From the NCBI RefSeq assembly GCF_900142325.1, contig NZ_FRAM01000001.1:1488001-1552000 (forward strand): a DNA stretch of 64,000 nucleotides, written 5' to 3'. The notes under the pieces were generated by a model. The model was not told the DNA's origin. It worked only from the letters and a program-made list of their open reading frames with translations, and searched no databases. The position numbers and the translations under genes are program-made. The DNA comes from Epilithonimonas mollis (lineage in GTDB: Bacteria; Bacteroidota; Bacteroidia; Flavobacteriales; Weeksellaceae). Of the stretch, positions 26,343 to 34,299 are shown piece after piece; position 1 is the stretch's first letter; every line of letters starts with the position of its first letter.

Positions 26343-28034
26343 TTGCAAAAATCCATTTTTTATTTTTTGTTGATGATTATGTTTTCGTGTTCAGAAAAGG
26401 AATCCGAAAAAAAAAATCTGCCTGTAAAAGAACAGACCAATCCTTTTTATGAAAAAGCATTTGTATTGCTGGATCAGGATAAACAACACAGTGCGTTCGT
26501 GTACTTTGATAAAGCAAGAGAGCTCTTCTTAAAAAGAAATGACAGTTTTGGTGCCGGAAAAAGTCTTGTCAATATGGCAATCATTCAGGAATGTCTGGGC
26601 GATAATTTCGGAAGCATTGAAACCAGTCTCGCTGCATCAGAATTTTTTGAAGAAAAAAATCCTGCCCACTTTTCATTTCTTTTTAGTAATTATAACAATC
26701 TTGGCGTAGCTTCCAATAATCTGAAAAATTATAATGATGCCAGTAATTTTTACAGAAAAGCACTGTCATTTACTAATGATTCTATTGATAAAATGATGAT
26801 TGACAACAATATTGCAGTCATATTTCATAATCAAAAAAAATATAGTGAAGCCGTAGAAATCTATAAAAAACTAGTTGACAGTATTGGTAAAGAAAACAAA
26901 TTTTACCCTAAAATGTTACTGAATTACAACAGATCCAAATGGTTTCAGAATCCAGAATATAATCCGGTCAGCAACTATCATCATGTTATAAAAATGAGCC
27001 AGAGTAATGGAGATAACTGGACAACAGATGCTGCTTATTCCTACCTTTCTGTTTATTATCTGGATAAAAACACAGATTCTTCCGAATATTATGCCAGAAA
27101 GATGTTGAGACTTGCAAAGCGACTGAAATATCCGTCTGATCAATTGGAAGCTCTGCAAAATCTAATCAAATTGACCAATGGTAAAGAGAGCCTGCAATAC
27201 TTTGATGAATATTCAAAGATTCAGGATAGCGTCATCAGCAGCCAAAATGAGGCGAAAAATCAATTTGCGCTGATCCGTTTTGAAAGTGAAAAAGCAAAGA
27301 CAGAAAACCTCCGTTTACAGAAAGAACATGCCATGCAGCAGTATCAGGTAAATCAACAAAAACTAATGATCTGGCTTATGATCGTTGTCTTTTTAATGAT
27401 CACAGTTGTTACTGCTTTCTGGATTAAAAGAAGAAGGGAAAGAATGATTTTGCAAGCTAATAACAATTTACAAGAACAGCATCTCAATTTTTCCAAAAAA
27501 GTCCACGATGTGGTTGCGAATGGATTATACGAAGTAATCTCCACCATTGAAAACCAGAATGAGATTCCTAAGGAAAAGATCCTGGACAAACTGGAGCTGA
27601 TGTACGAAAAATCCCGTGATCTATCTTATAGTAATGAATCTGAAACGAATTTTAATAAAAGAATCTCCGGACTGGTTCATTCTTTTGATAATGATGAAAC
27701 ACCTATTATTATCATTGGGAATGAACCAGGCTTTTGGGAAAATATTGCTAATGATAAAAAAGAGGATCTCTTCCAGATCATCCGTGAACTCCTGGTGAAT
27801 ATGAGAAAACATAGTGCCGCAACACAGGTAATTCTAAGGTTTGTACAGGATCATCAGTTTTACGAAATATTCTATTCTGATAACGGAATCGGATTACCGG
27901 AAAACATCATAGAAAAAAATGGCTTTACCAACATAAAATCCAGGCTGAAAGAGATGTATGCCACGATGGACATCCAAAACCGGGAGATTGGAATGAAAAT
28001 CTCTATCAGATGGCAGGAAAATTCTGATGCCTAG
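26343..28034 (+). CDS. TPR-containing lipoprotein sensor histidine kinase (DesK/NarX type)
   Basis: This is a 563-residue membrane sensor. From the TTG start at 26343 it opens with MQKSIFYFLLMIMFSC, a lipoprotein signal with Cys at position 16; the alternative ATG at 26373 would destroy this. The periplasmic part (about 30-310) holds tetratricopeptide-like helices. A membrane segment lies at about 339-361. The cytoplasmic part has the HisKA_3-type phosphoacceptor in KKVHDVVANGLYEV (H near 387) and a GHKL ATPase domain with RELLVNMRKHS (N box), DNGIGLP and GFTNIKSRL. It is followed 37 bases later by its response regulator. The signal is unknown. Confidence 0.88.
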   Translation: MQKSIFYFLLMIMFSCSEKESEKKNLPVKEQTNPFYEKAFVLLDQDKQHSAFVYFDKARELFLKRNDSFGAGKSLVNMAIIQECLGDNFGSIETSLAASEFFEEKNPAHFSFLFSNYNNLGVASNNLKNYNDASNFYRKALSFTNDSIDKMMIDNNIAVIFHNQKKYSEAVEIYKKLVDSIGKENKFYPKMLLNYNRSKWFQNPEYNPVSNYHHVIKMSQSNGDNWTTDAAYSYLSVYYLDKNTDSSEYYARKMLRLAKRLKYPSDQLEALQNLIKLTNGKESLQYFDEYSKIQDSVISSQNEAKNQFALIRFESEKAKTENLRLQKEHAMQQYQVNQQKLMIWLMIVVFLMITVVTAFWIKRRRERMILQANNNLQEQHLNFSKKVHDVVANGLYEVISTIENQNEIPKEKILDKLELMYEKSRDLSYSNESETNFNKRISGLVHSFDNDETPIIIIGNEPGFWENIANDKKEDLFQIIRELLVNMRKHSAATQVILRFVQDHQFYEIFYSDNGIGLPENIIEKNGFTNIKSRLKEMYATMDIQNREIGMKISIRWQENSDA

Positions 28035-28071
28035 ATTCTTTTATCGTAATTTTGTATAAATATAATGTGAT

Positions 28072-28737
28072 ATGTTCGGTAAAGTGATGATTGCGGAAGA
28101 CCACGAAAGCAGTAATTTTTCCGTACAGAAGGTTTTGCAGGATCTTAATATTTCCTCTGTCGAATATTTTTATTACTGTGATGATGCCTTTTCCAATTTC
28201 AAAAAATCTCTTAATAATGAAAAACCGTTCGATCTGCTGATTACGGATCTCAACTTTGAGGAAGATCACAGAAAGCAAATGATAAAAGACGGTAAAGAAC
28301 TGATAAAAAGCTGCCGCAGTATTGATCCCGGGCTAAAAGTTATTGTCTTTTCCGCAGAGCACAAAATCGGAATTATTGATATGCTGTTCCAACAGCTGAA
28401 AATCAATGCCTTCGTGAGAAAAGCCAGGTCAGACAGCAAGGAACTGAAGAAAGCCGTAGAGCACGTCTATAATGGTGACAAGTATATCTCACACGACCTC
28501 AAACTGCCTGTAAAAGCAATGAACACACTGGAATTCAGCAATTTTGATATCATTCTATTGAAATTACTGTCGGAAGGTATTCTACAAAAAAACATTCCGC
28601 CGGTTTTGCAAACAAAGAATATAAGCCCCAACAGCCTTAGCAGTATTGAAAAGAAAATCAATGGGATGAAGATACTTCTGAAGGTAACAAACAACGAACA
28701 GTTGATTGCCAAATGCAAAGACCTCGGAATAATCTGA
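28072..28737 (+). CDS. LuxR/NarL-like response regulator
   Basis: This 221-residue protein has an N-terminal receiver domain with acidic pair in MIAEDHES, the phosphoacceptor Asp near residue 59 in LLITDLNFEED, and the conserved Lys in FVRKARSD near 124. The C-terminal part (about 150-221) is a divergent helix-turn-helix of the LuxR class (LLKLLSEGILQKNIPPVLQ, SSIEKKINGMKILLKV). It pairs with the TPR histidine kinase upstream, forming a two-component system. Targets are unknown; the hairpin and promoter-like sequence directly downstream could be one place to look. Confidence 0.88.
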   Translation: MFGKVMIAEDHESSNFSVQKVLQDLNISSVEYFYYCDDAFSNFKKSLNNEKPFDLLITDLNFEEDHRKQMIKDGKELIKSCRSIDPGLKVIVFSAEHKIGIIDMLFQQLKINAFVRKARSDSKELKKAVEHVYNGDKYISHDLKLPVKAMNTLEFSNFDIILLKLLSEGILQKNIPPVLQTKNISPNSLSSIEKKINGMKILLKVTNNEQLIAKCKDLGII

Positions 28738-28754
28738 ATTTTTTTTAATTATTT

Positions 28755-28789
28755 AACCATTTTACGGTTTCCCGTAAGGAAATGTGGTT
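28755..28789. other. Inverted repeat downstream of the response regulator
   Basis: TTACGG (28762-28767) and CCGTAA (28772-28777) form the inner stem; outer AACCATTT and AAATGTGGTT can extend it with an internal loop. No T tract follows, so it is a poor terminator and could be an operator or RNA structure. Confidence 0.45.
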
Positions 28790-28798
28790 TTATGTATC

Positions 28799-28806
28799 TA
28801 ATTTTG
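28799..28806 (+). promoter_or_regulatory. Orphan -7 box upstream of a terminator
   Basis: TAATTTTG matches TAnnTTTG but no plus-strand gene follows; a terminator begins about 50 bases downstream. It may drive a short RNA or be a chance match. Confidence 0.35.
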
Positions 28807-28858
28807 CATCAGACTAATAACCGTAAAAACACAATTGAAATAAACATTTATATTTCTG

Positions 28859-28893
28859 AAAAGAGCTTTAAGTTATTTAGAGCTCTTTTATTT
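28859..28893. terminator. Terminator overlapping the 3' end of elaA
   Basis: AAAAGAGCT (28859-28867) pairs perfectly with AGCTCTTTT (28881-28889), followed by a T-rich tract on the plus strand. The right arm is the last codons of the minus-strand elaA (Lys-Glu-Leu), so coding and terminator functions share bases. Confidence 0.75.
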
Positions 28894-29338
28894 TTCTATG
28901 CATTTCTGTATGCGGTATGTTATCTTCCAGATATTTTTTTCCGGTGTCCTGGAATCCGAATCCGGCGTAAAAACGCAGCAGATAATCCTGTGCAGAAATC
29001 CTTACTTCCGAAGTCATTAACCGGTTTTCTATAACCTCCAGCGCATAGTTTATCAATTGTTTCCCCAGACCGGTTCCTCGTCCTTTTTCCGTGGTCACAA
29101 CTCTTCCGATGGACGTTTCCTGATACTTTATTCCTTTGTCGAAAATTCTGCAATAAGCCAGAACTTCGCCGTCAATTTCTGCCCAGAGATGGATGGCTTT
29201 CTGATCATAATCATCCAGATCCGGATAAGGACAATCCTGCTCTACAACAAAAACATTGATCCGCGCTTTGATAACGCTGTACAACTCCTGTGTAGAGATC
29301 TCATCAAATGTTTTGATTTTCCAGACCAGATTATCCAT
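28877..29338 (-). CDS. elaA: ElaA family GNAT N-acetyltransferase
   Basis: This 153-residue protein is a GNAT acetyltransferase of the ElaA type. The family start WKIKTFDEISTQELYSVIKA and RINVFVVEQDCPYPDLDDYD are present at residues 6-46. The acetyl-CoA binding motif follows as GRVVTTEKGRGTGLGKQLI near residues 78-96. The C-terminal FYAGFGF is near 125-131. The acceptor substrate is not known. It overlaps the upstream engB gene by eight bases, so the two are co-translated. Confidence 0.88.
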   Translation of the reverse strand: MDNLVWKIKTFDEISTQELYSVIKARINVFVVEQDCPYPDLDDYDQKAIHLWAEIDGEVLAYCRIFDKGIKYQETSIGRVVTTEKGRGTGLGKQLINYALEVIENRLMTSEVRISAQDYLLRFYAGFGFQDTGKKYLEDNIPHTEMHRKIKEL

Positions 29339-29954
29339 TAAAATCTACTTTATTATTCACGAGAAATTCATTTGTTTTTCCAATAAATCTCAGAATCTCA
29401 TCCGTTCCTTCTTTCTTCTCGGCAGATGTCACGTAGATTTCTGGCAGATCTGCCCATGCTTTCATGAGTTCGGCTTTATACTTTTCTACATTCTCTTTGG
29501 CTGCATTAGGTTTCATTTTATCCAATTTTGTGAAAACGATAGAAAACGGAATACCACTCTCACCACACCATTCTATGAATTCCAGATCGATTTTCTGGGG
29601 ATTATGCCGGATATCGATGAGAACAAAAAGATTGACGAGATTTTTTCTGTTGAGGATATAGTTGGTGATCAATTTTTCAAAATCTTTTCTAAGGCTTTTG
29701 GATACTTTTGCGTAACCGTAACCCGGCAAATCAGTAAGATACCAGTTTTCATTGACCAAAAAATGATTGATAAGCTGTGTTTTTCCTGGAGTTCCGGAAG
29801 TTTTTGCAAGGTCCTTTCTTCCCATCATCGCATTGATTAGAGAAGATTTGCCCACATTGGAGCGCCCGATAAAAGCATATTCCGGCATTACTGGCTCCGG
29901 ACATTCCTGCCATTTCTGGCTGCTTTTTACGAATTCTGCGGTTTTGATCTGCAT
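29331..29954 (-). CDS. engB: Ribosome biogenesis GTPase EngB (YihA/YsxC)
   Basis: This 207-residue essential GTPase takes part in assembly of the large ribosomal subunit. G motifs are complete: G1 GRSNVGKSS near residues 31-39, G2 SGTPGKTQ near 56, G3 DLPGYGYAK near 74-82, G4 TKLDK near 141-145. Length is normal for the family. It is transcribed with elaA, whose start overlaps its stop. A long-loop hairpin lies just upstream. Confidence 0.95.
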   Translation of the reverse strand: MQIKTAEFVKSSQKWQECPEPVMPEYAFIGRSNVGKSSLINAMMGRKDLAKTSGTPGKTQLINHFLVNENWYLTDLPGYGYAKVSKSLRKDFEKLITNYILNRKNLVNLFVLIDIRHNPQKIDLEFIEWCGESGIPFSIVFTKLDKMKPNAAKENVEKYKAELMKAWADLPEIYVTSAEKKEGTDEILRFIGKTNEFLVNNKVDFNG

Positions 29955-29970
29955 ATTTTTATAATTTAAA

Positions 29971-30020
29971 AACCATTAAGAATCAAATTTATATTGCTAA
30001 AAATCAATTTCTTAATGGTT
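29971..30020 (-). terminator. Long-loop hairpin after the alpha/beta hydrolase gene
   Basis: AACCATTAAGAA (29971-29982) pairs perfectly with TTCTTAATGGTT (30009-30020) around a 26-base AT-rich loop; a short T run follows on the minus strand. It probably ends the alpha/beta hydrolase transcript before engB. Confidence 0.6.
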
Positions 30021-30045
30021 CCGATTTGTTTTTTCCTGATGGGGA

Positions 30046-30807
30046 TTACATCACTTTTTTCAGCCAGGTGTAAAGAACTTCGTTAAACTCATCCGGTTTT
30101 TCCATCATCGCCGCGTGTCCGCATTCATCCAGCCAGTGCAATTCTGAATTCGGGATAAATTTGTGCATGTCTTCCGCAACTTCCGGAGGTGTTACATTAT
30201 CCTGTTTTCCCCAGATGATGCAAGTTGGGCAAGTGATTTTCGGAAGATCATTCAGCATATTGTGCTTGATGGCACTTCTTGCGAGCATCACAGTTTTAAT
30301 GCCTTTCATCCTGTCATTTACAACTGCAAATACTTCATCTACCAACTCATCTGTTGCCACAATCGGGTCATAAAAAACATCCTGCGTTTTTTTCTTGATA
30401 TATTCTTTGTCACTTTTTCTTGGGAAACTATCTCCAAAGGTTCTTTCATACAACCCGGAGCTACCTGTCAGAACGAGATTTCTTACCAGTTCGGGACGGG
30501 ATGTTGTCAGAATCAAACCGATGTGTCCGCCCATGGAGTTCCCGACAATTGTTACCGGTTTTCCTATAACGTCTGTGATGAATTTGGCAACGAATTTTGA
30601 GATCGATGTCAGATTGGTATTAAGAATCGGCAAATCATAAATTGGCAATTGCGGCACAAAGACCTGATATCCTTTGTCCGAAAAAAAATCTATCATTTTA
30701 TCGAAGTTACTCAATCCGCCCATCAGTCCGTGTAAAAGAACCATTGGATGGCCTTCTCCCGCTTCCAGATAAGTGTACTTCCTGTCTTTCTTAGTTTTAA
30801 AAATCAT
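30046..30807 (-). CDS. Alpha/beta hydrolase
   Basis: This 253-residue cytoplasmic hydrolase has the alpha/beta fold with a full catalytic set: oxyanion region HGLMGG near residues 25-30, nucleophile elbow GNSMGGH near 89-95, catalytic Asp in WGKQDNVTPP near 200, and His in CGHAAMMEKP near 231. The pattern resembles esterases and meta-cleavage-product hydrolases, but the substrate is unclear. It has its own -7 box and a hairpin downstream. Confidence 0.88.
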   Translation of the reverse strand: MIFKTKKDRKYTYLEAGEGHPMVLLHGLMGGLSNFDKMIDFFSDKGYQVFVPQLPIYDLPILNTNLTSISKFVAKFITDVIGKPVTIVGNSMGGHIGLILTTSRPELVRNLVLTGSSGLYERTFGDSFPRKSDKEYIKKKTQDVFYDPIVATDELVDEVFAVVNDRMKGIKTVMLARSAIKHNMLNDLPKITCPTCIIWGKQDNVTPPEVAEDMHKFIPNSELHWLDECGHAAMMEKPDEFNEVLYTWLKKVM

Positions 30808-30828
30808 ATTGCTCTATCGATAGCCCGC

Positions 30829-30836
30829 CAAAATTA
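30829..30836 (-). promoter_or_regulatory. -7 box for the alpha/beta hydrolase gene
   Basis: The minus strand reads TAATTTTG, exact to TAnnTTTG, about 20 bases before the start codon at 30807; a TTG on the same strand at 30860-30862 is a possible -33 element. Confidence 0.5.
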
Positions 30837-30886
30837 CGAATAAAAGATTAATTTTTGTGCCAAGCTTGCTAATACATTGTTTTAAT

Positions 30887-31279
30887 TTAATTCAATACCG
30901 TTTTAAGCTCATTGATCCGGTTGATCACCGGAAGCGAAAAAATGCCACTCGTTTGCAGATAAAGTTCATAAAAAATTTTTGCTTTGTTACCATAATCTGT
31001 TTTACTTTCTGTTCGGTAATGAAACATAAACAGATTTCCCAGCATTTCATAATAATCTGTATGATCTTTGGTTTCTCTTTGCTTTACAATTTCGATAATT
31101 TCTTCTTTTGATTTCGAAGCTAGTTCTTCGAAATTAATTTTAAAAATATCCTTCATCAGAGAATCGAAATCCAGTTCTTTCTGCATCAGGCTTTCTTCCG
31201 GTTTTCCCAGCAATAGTTTTTCTAAAGCCTGAGTTAATTGCCTAATCAATCTTAATGTAAAGTCTTTATCTTGGATCAT
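30887..31279 (-). CDS. Conserved-looking hypothetical protein (130 aa)
   Basis: I do not firmly recognise this protein. It is a small soluble helical protein. It begins MIQDKDFTLRLIRQLTQALE, which faintly recalls DUF6483-type proteins, and has many charged residues. There is no signal peptide or membrane segment. The gene follows the fused SpmAB gene by 42 bases on the same strand and may be the last gene of that unit. No function is proposed. Confidence 0.7.
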   Translation of the reverse strand: MIQDKDFTLRLIRQLTQALEKLLLGKPEESLMQKELDFDSLMKDIFKINFEELASKSKEEIIEIVKQRETKDHTDYYEMLGNLFMFHYRTESKTDYGNKAKIFYELYLQTSGIFSLPVINRINELKTVLN

Positions 31280-31321
31280 TAATGATTTTGAGTTTTAAAT
31301 TTATTTTTAATATATAGAGGA

Positions 31322-32722
31322 TTAACCAAAAAACAAATAAGCAAGGATTATTGAAACACTAACGCCGACCAAGTCTGCCAAAAGCATCGACCCAACAGTA
31401 TATCTTGTATTCTTGATTCCAACCGCACCAAAATAGACGGCTATAACATAAAAAGTAGTATCAGAACTTCCTTGCAAAATGGCAGACAATTTCCCCGGAA
31501 AACTGTCTGCTCCGAAGGTTTTCATCGTGTCCACCATCATTCCGCGTGCTCCTGATCCTGACAATGGTTTTATCAAAGCGGTCGGCAACCCGTCCACGAA
31601 TCTGGTATCGAGTTGTGATGCACTGGCAATCCATTTCATTCCGTCAATAATTACATCGAAAACACCACTTGTTCTGAGTAAAGAAATCGCTATTAACATC
31701 CCCACCAAATACGGAATAATCTTCACACAAACCGTGAAACCTTCTTTTGCCCCGTCGATAAACGCATCAAAAATATTGATCTTTTTATAAACACCTCCTA
31801 AAACTATAGCAATGAAAATCAATAGAATAATTCCGTTACTCATCACTTTACTGAAAGAATCCAATTCCTCTTTACTCATCTGAACCAAATAAATAACCAG
31901 TAACGCAATAACCGCAGAAATCCCACCGACATAAGCCAGAACTATCGGCTGGAAAAGGTTTATTTTTTGTCTGACGGAAACTATTATCATTGCCGCCATC
32001 GTTGCACAGAAAGTGGCAATCATACAAGGCAGGAAAATATCGGTCGGTGTCTCCGAACCCATTGATGAACGAATCGCAATGATAGAAACAGGAATCAGTG
32101 TCAGACCGCTGGCGTGCAGGCAGAGAAACATAATCTGCGCATTGCTGGCCTTGTCTTTATCCGGATTCAGAGTCTGGAGACTTTCCATCGCTTTTAGTCC
32201 GAACGGTGTTGCCGCATTGTCCAGACCTAATAAATTCGCACTAAAATTCAGCATCATGTGTCCGAAAGATGGATGATTTTTCGGAATGTCTGGAAATAAT
32301 TTGGAGAAAAATGGCTGGATCAGCCTGCTAAGGAAATTGATCCCACCCGCTTTTTCGGCAATGCTCATAAAACCCATAAAAAGCGCCATTATCCCAATGA
32401 GTTTCAGGCAGATATTAACCGCTGTTTCGCTGGTTCCTATAACGCCGTCTGTTTCCTGAACTCGGTAGATTTTTACATCGCTGGATTCACCTGATTTATA
32501 ATGAATATGATTGTTTTCAAATTCTGTATTGTTCAGTAGCTCTTTTCGGATCTCGGGAGAAATCTCAGCCAATGGTTTCTGACCGATCTGAATGGTATCA
32601 CCGCCTTTTCCAACGACCATATCGTTGAAAATCTGACTGTAGCTTTCCGAACTGAAGTATTTGATGGATGCAACCGCAATTGCTATGATAATAAATGCGG
32701 CCCAAATCCTGCTTAGAACCAT
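31322..32722 (-). CDS. Fused SpmA-SpmB (nucleoside recognition domain) membrane protein
   Basis: This 466-residue membrane protein looks like a fusion of the two spore maturation proteins of Bacillus, SpmA (about residues 1-225) and SpmB (about 280-466). The SpmA-type block GHMMLNFSANLLGLDNAATPFGLKAM lies near 152-177. The SpmB-type blocks PLSGSGARGMMVDTMK and GSSDTTFYVIAVYFGAVGI lie near 384-437. Both halves carry the nucleoside-recognition (Gate) domain and about eleven membrane segments in all. Non-sporulating Bacteroidota carry it, so its job is not spore formation; it may be a transporter. The N-terminal insertion near 40-90 is periplasmic and polar. Confidence 0.85.
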   Translation of the reverse strand: MVLSRIWAAFIIIAIAVASIKYFSSESYSQIFNDMVVGKGGDTIQIGQKPLAEISPEIRKELLNNTEFENNHIHYKSGESSDVKIYRVQETDGVIGTSETAVNICLKLIGIMALFMGFMSIAEKAGGINFLSRLIQPFFSKLFPDIPKNHPSFGHMMLNFSANLLGLDNAATPFGLKAMESLQTLNPDKDKASNAQIMFLCLHASGLTLIPVSIIAIRSSMGSETPTDIFLPCMIATFCATMAAMIIVSVRQKINLFQPIVLAYVGGISAVIALLVIYLVQMSKEELDSFSKVMSNGIILLIFIAIVLGGVYKKINIFDAFIDGAKEGFTVCVKIIPYLVGMLIAISLLRTSGVFDVIIDGMKWIASASQLDTRFVDGLPTALIKPLSGSGARGMMVDTMKTFGADSFPGKLSAILQGSSDTTFYVIAVYFGAVGIKNTRYTVGSMLLADLVGVSVSIILAYLFFG

Positions 32723-32789
32723 TTGTGGAAATTAATTTTAGTAAATGTAAGAAAAAAGAAAATCGAATAATCAAAGTATTGAAAAAAAC

Positions 32790-33299
32790 CTATTCCAGAT
32801 ATATCAACCGGTCTTGTTCTACCTTTTCATCTACCCAGCTTATTAAGACTGCATTTTGCGTTCGCTTTTGCAATTCTGTGATGAAAAAACTGCTTTCAAA
32901 AAACTGGCGGTGGATTCCCGGAACCAGACTCATAAAATAGTCCATTCCAACTTTATTATTATGAATATCCATCCTGGTTTCCAAAGGCTTATTGGGGAAC
33001 AGCTCTTCGTGCATATTGGTAAGCTTTCTGCACCATTTCAGAGATTTTTCCACTGATGAGACTTTGCAGAAATACATCATTATCAGGCAACACCAGTACG
33101 CATGTCGGAACGCATTGCCTTTGCCACTGTTGGAGTTGGTTTTTGGATACAATTCCTTTGCTTTTGTGAATGCCCTAAAACTTGCATAAGTATATAAAAA
33201 TGCAAACAACGGATGCATAATACCAACAGAAAGGACCTTAAGCAATTTTGTTAAGGTCAATGTTTTTAATGCTCTGAAAAATATTCCTATAAATCTCAT
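32790..33299 (-). CDS. DUF6973-like protein
   Basis: This 169-residue protein has a conserved-looking pattern that I associate with the DUF6973 domain: GNAFRHAYWCCLIMMYF near residues 64-80 and METRMDIHNNKVGMDY-like TRMDIHNNKVGMDY near 109-122. The spaced His/Asn residues (RHAYW, IHNN) look like a metal-binding or catalytic core, but no reaction is known to me. The N-terminal 45 residues are weakly hydrophobic without a clear signal peptide. It is separated from accD by a terminator and lies upstream of the SpmAB-like gene on the same strand. Confidence 0.65.
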   Translation of the reverse strand: MRFIGIFFRALKTLTLTKLLKVLSVGIMHPLFAFLYTYASFRAFTKAKELYPKTNSNSGKGNAFRHAYWCCLIMMYFCKVSSVEKSLKWCRKLTNMHEELFPNKPLETRMDIHNNKVGMDYFMSLVPGIHRQFFESSFFITELQKRTQNAVLISWVDEKVEQDRLIYLE

Positions 33300-33304
33300 A
33301 AAAA

Positions 33305-33330
33305 ACTCTCTCAGAGTTGAGAGAGTGATT
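33305..33330. terminator. accD terminator
   Basis: ACTCTCTCA (33305-33313) pairs perfectly with TGAGAGAGT (33318-33326), loop GAGT, with an A tract on the left and a T tract on the right. In the minus direction it ends accD. Confidence 0.8.
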
Positions 33331-33348
33331 TTTTTTATTTAATTAAAA

Positions 33349-34206
33349 TTAATGATACTCGTGTACCAGTAATTTTACAATTCTTGAAATTGACTCTTTG
33401 ATTTCGGTTCTTTTTACAATGAAATCAACAAATCCTTTATCCTGCAAAAATTCTGAGGTCTGAAAGCCTTCCGGCAAATCCTTGCCTATAGTTTCCCGGA
33501 TAACTCTTGGTCCTGCGAATCCGATCAAAGCACTTGGTTCCGCGATAATAACATCTGCTGTCATTGCAAACGAAGCCGTGATACCGCCAAAAGTCGGATC
33601 TGTCAGATAGGCAATATAAGGCAAACCTGCATCAGAAAGCTGAACCAACTTCGCCTGAACTTTCGCCAATTGCATCAGTGAGTAAGCTGCTTCCTGCATT
33701 CTTGCTCCACCAGACTGGCAGATGATCATATAAGGCAATTTGTTCTTGATACAGTAGTCAATGGCTCTTCGGATTTTTTCTCCCATTACAGAACCCAATG
33801 AACCGCCAATAAAGGCAAAATCCATACAGGAAACCACCATTTCCACACCGTTCACTTTTCCCGCAGCATTACGGATAGAATCGGTTAGTTTGGTTTTCGA
33901 TTTTACTTCTTTCAGACGGTCTGTGTAGGATTTTGTATCCTTGAATTTCAGGATATCCACACTTTCCACATCTGCATCCAGTTCCTTGAATTTATTGTCA
34001 TCAAAAAGCATATCAAAATATTCTCTGCTTCCGATTCTCACATGGAACCCATCCTCCGGAGAAACAAAATTATTTGCTCTGAGTTCCTCTGCTTCTATGA
34101 TTTTCCCGGTTGGTGTTTTGTGCCAAAGCCCTTTCGGAACGTCCTTTTTGTCCTCTGTAGAAGTTGTAATGTTTTGGGTTTTCCTTTTAAACCAATCAAA
34201 TGCCAT
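33349..34206 (-). CDS. accD: Acetyl-CoA carboxylase carboxyltransferase subunit beta
   Basis: This 285-residue protein is AccD, half of the carboxyltransferase that moves CO2 from carboxybiotin to acetyl-CoA to make malonyl-CoA for fatty acid synthesis. The crotonase-type core is clear: [18 protein letters not shown] near 127-144, [11 protein letters not shown] near 158-168, [17 protein letters not shown] near 196-212, and [11 protein letters not shown]. The N-terminal region that normally holds a C4 zinc ribbon (residues about 24-60) has no cysteine at all: [10 protein letters not shown] replaces the first CxxC and [10 protein letters not shown] the second. The core is intact, so the enzyme is probably active but lacks the zinc site. 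Confidence 0.95.
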   Translation of the reverse strand: MAFDWFKRKTQNITTSTEDKKDVPKGLWHKTPTGKIIEAEELRANNFVSPEDGFHVRIGSREYFDMLFDDNKFKELDADVESVDILKFKDTKSYTDRLKEVKSKTKLTDSIRNAAGKVNGVEMVVSCMDFAFIGGSLGSVMGEKIRRAIDYCIKNKLPYMIICQSGGARMQEAAYSLMQLAKVQAKLVQLSDAGLPYIAYLTDPTFGGITASFAMTADVIIAEPSALIGFAGPRVIRETIGKDLPEGFQTSEFLQDKGFVDFIVKRTEIKESISRIVKLLVHEYH

Positions 34207-34212
34207 TGTCTT

Positions 34213-34292
34213 AGTATTAAGTAAAAGTATTAAGTAAAAAGTACAAAGCTAATGCAAATTTTACATTTTACTTTGTACCTTTTACTTTTTAC
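34213..34292. repeat. AT-rich tandem plus inverted repeat between fbaA and accD
   Basis: AGTATTAAGTAAAA is repeated in tandem at 34213-34239. AAGTAAAAAGTACAAAG (34232-34248) pairs with CTTTGTACCTTTTACTT (34271-34287) with one mismatch and a 22-base loop. It may end the fbaA transcript or protect RNA ends; the simple GTAAAAAGTA units look like a lineage repeat. Confidence 0.6.
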
Positions 34293-34299
34293 AAATATT

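Noticed and set aside
28755-28789. The inverted repeat after the response regulator as a terminator
   Set aside because: The stem has internal loops and no T tract follows; listed only as an inverted repeat.
28792-29034. An 80-residue plus-strand frame opposite elaA
   Set aside because: It is a shadow of elaA in another frame, and the terminator at 28859-28893 cuts through it.
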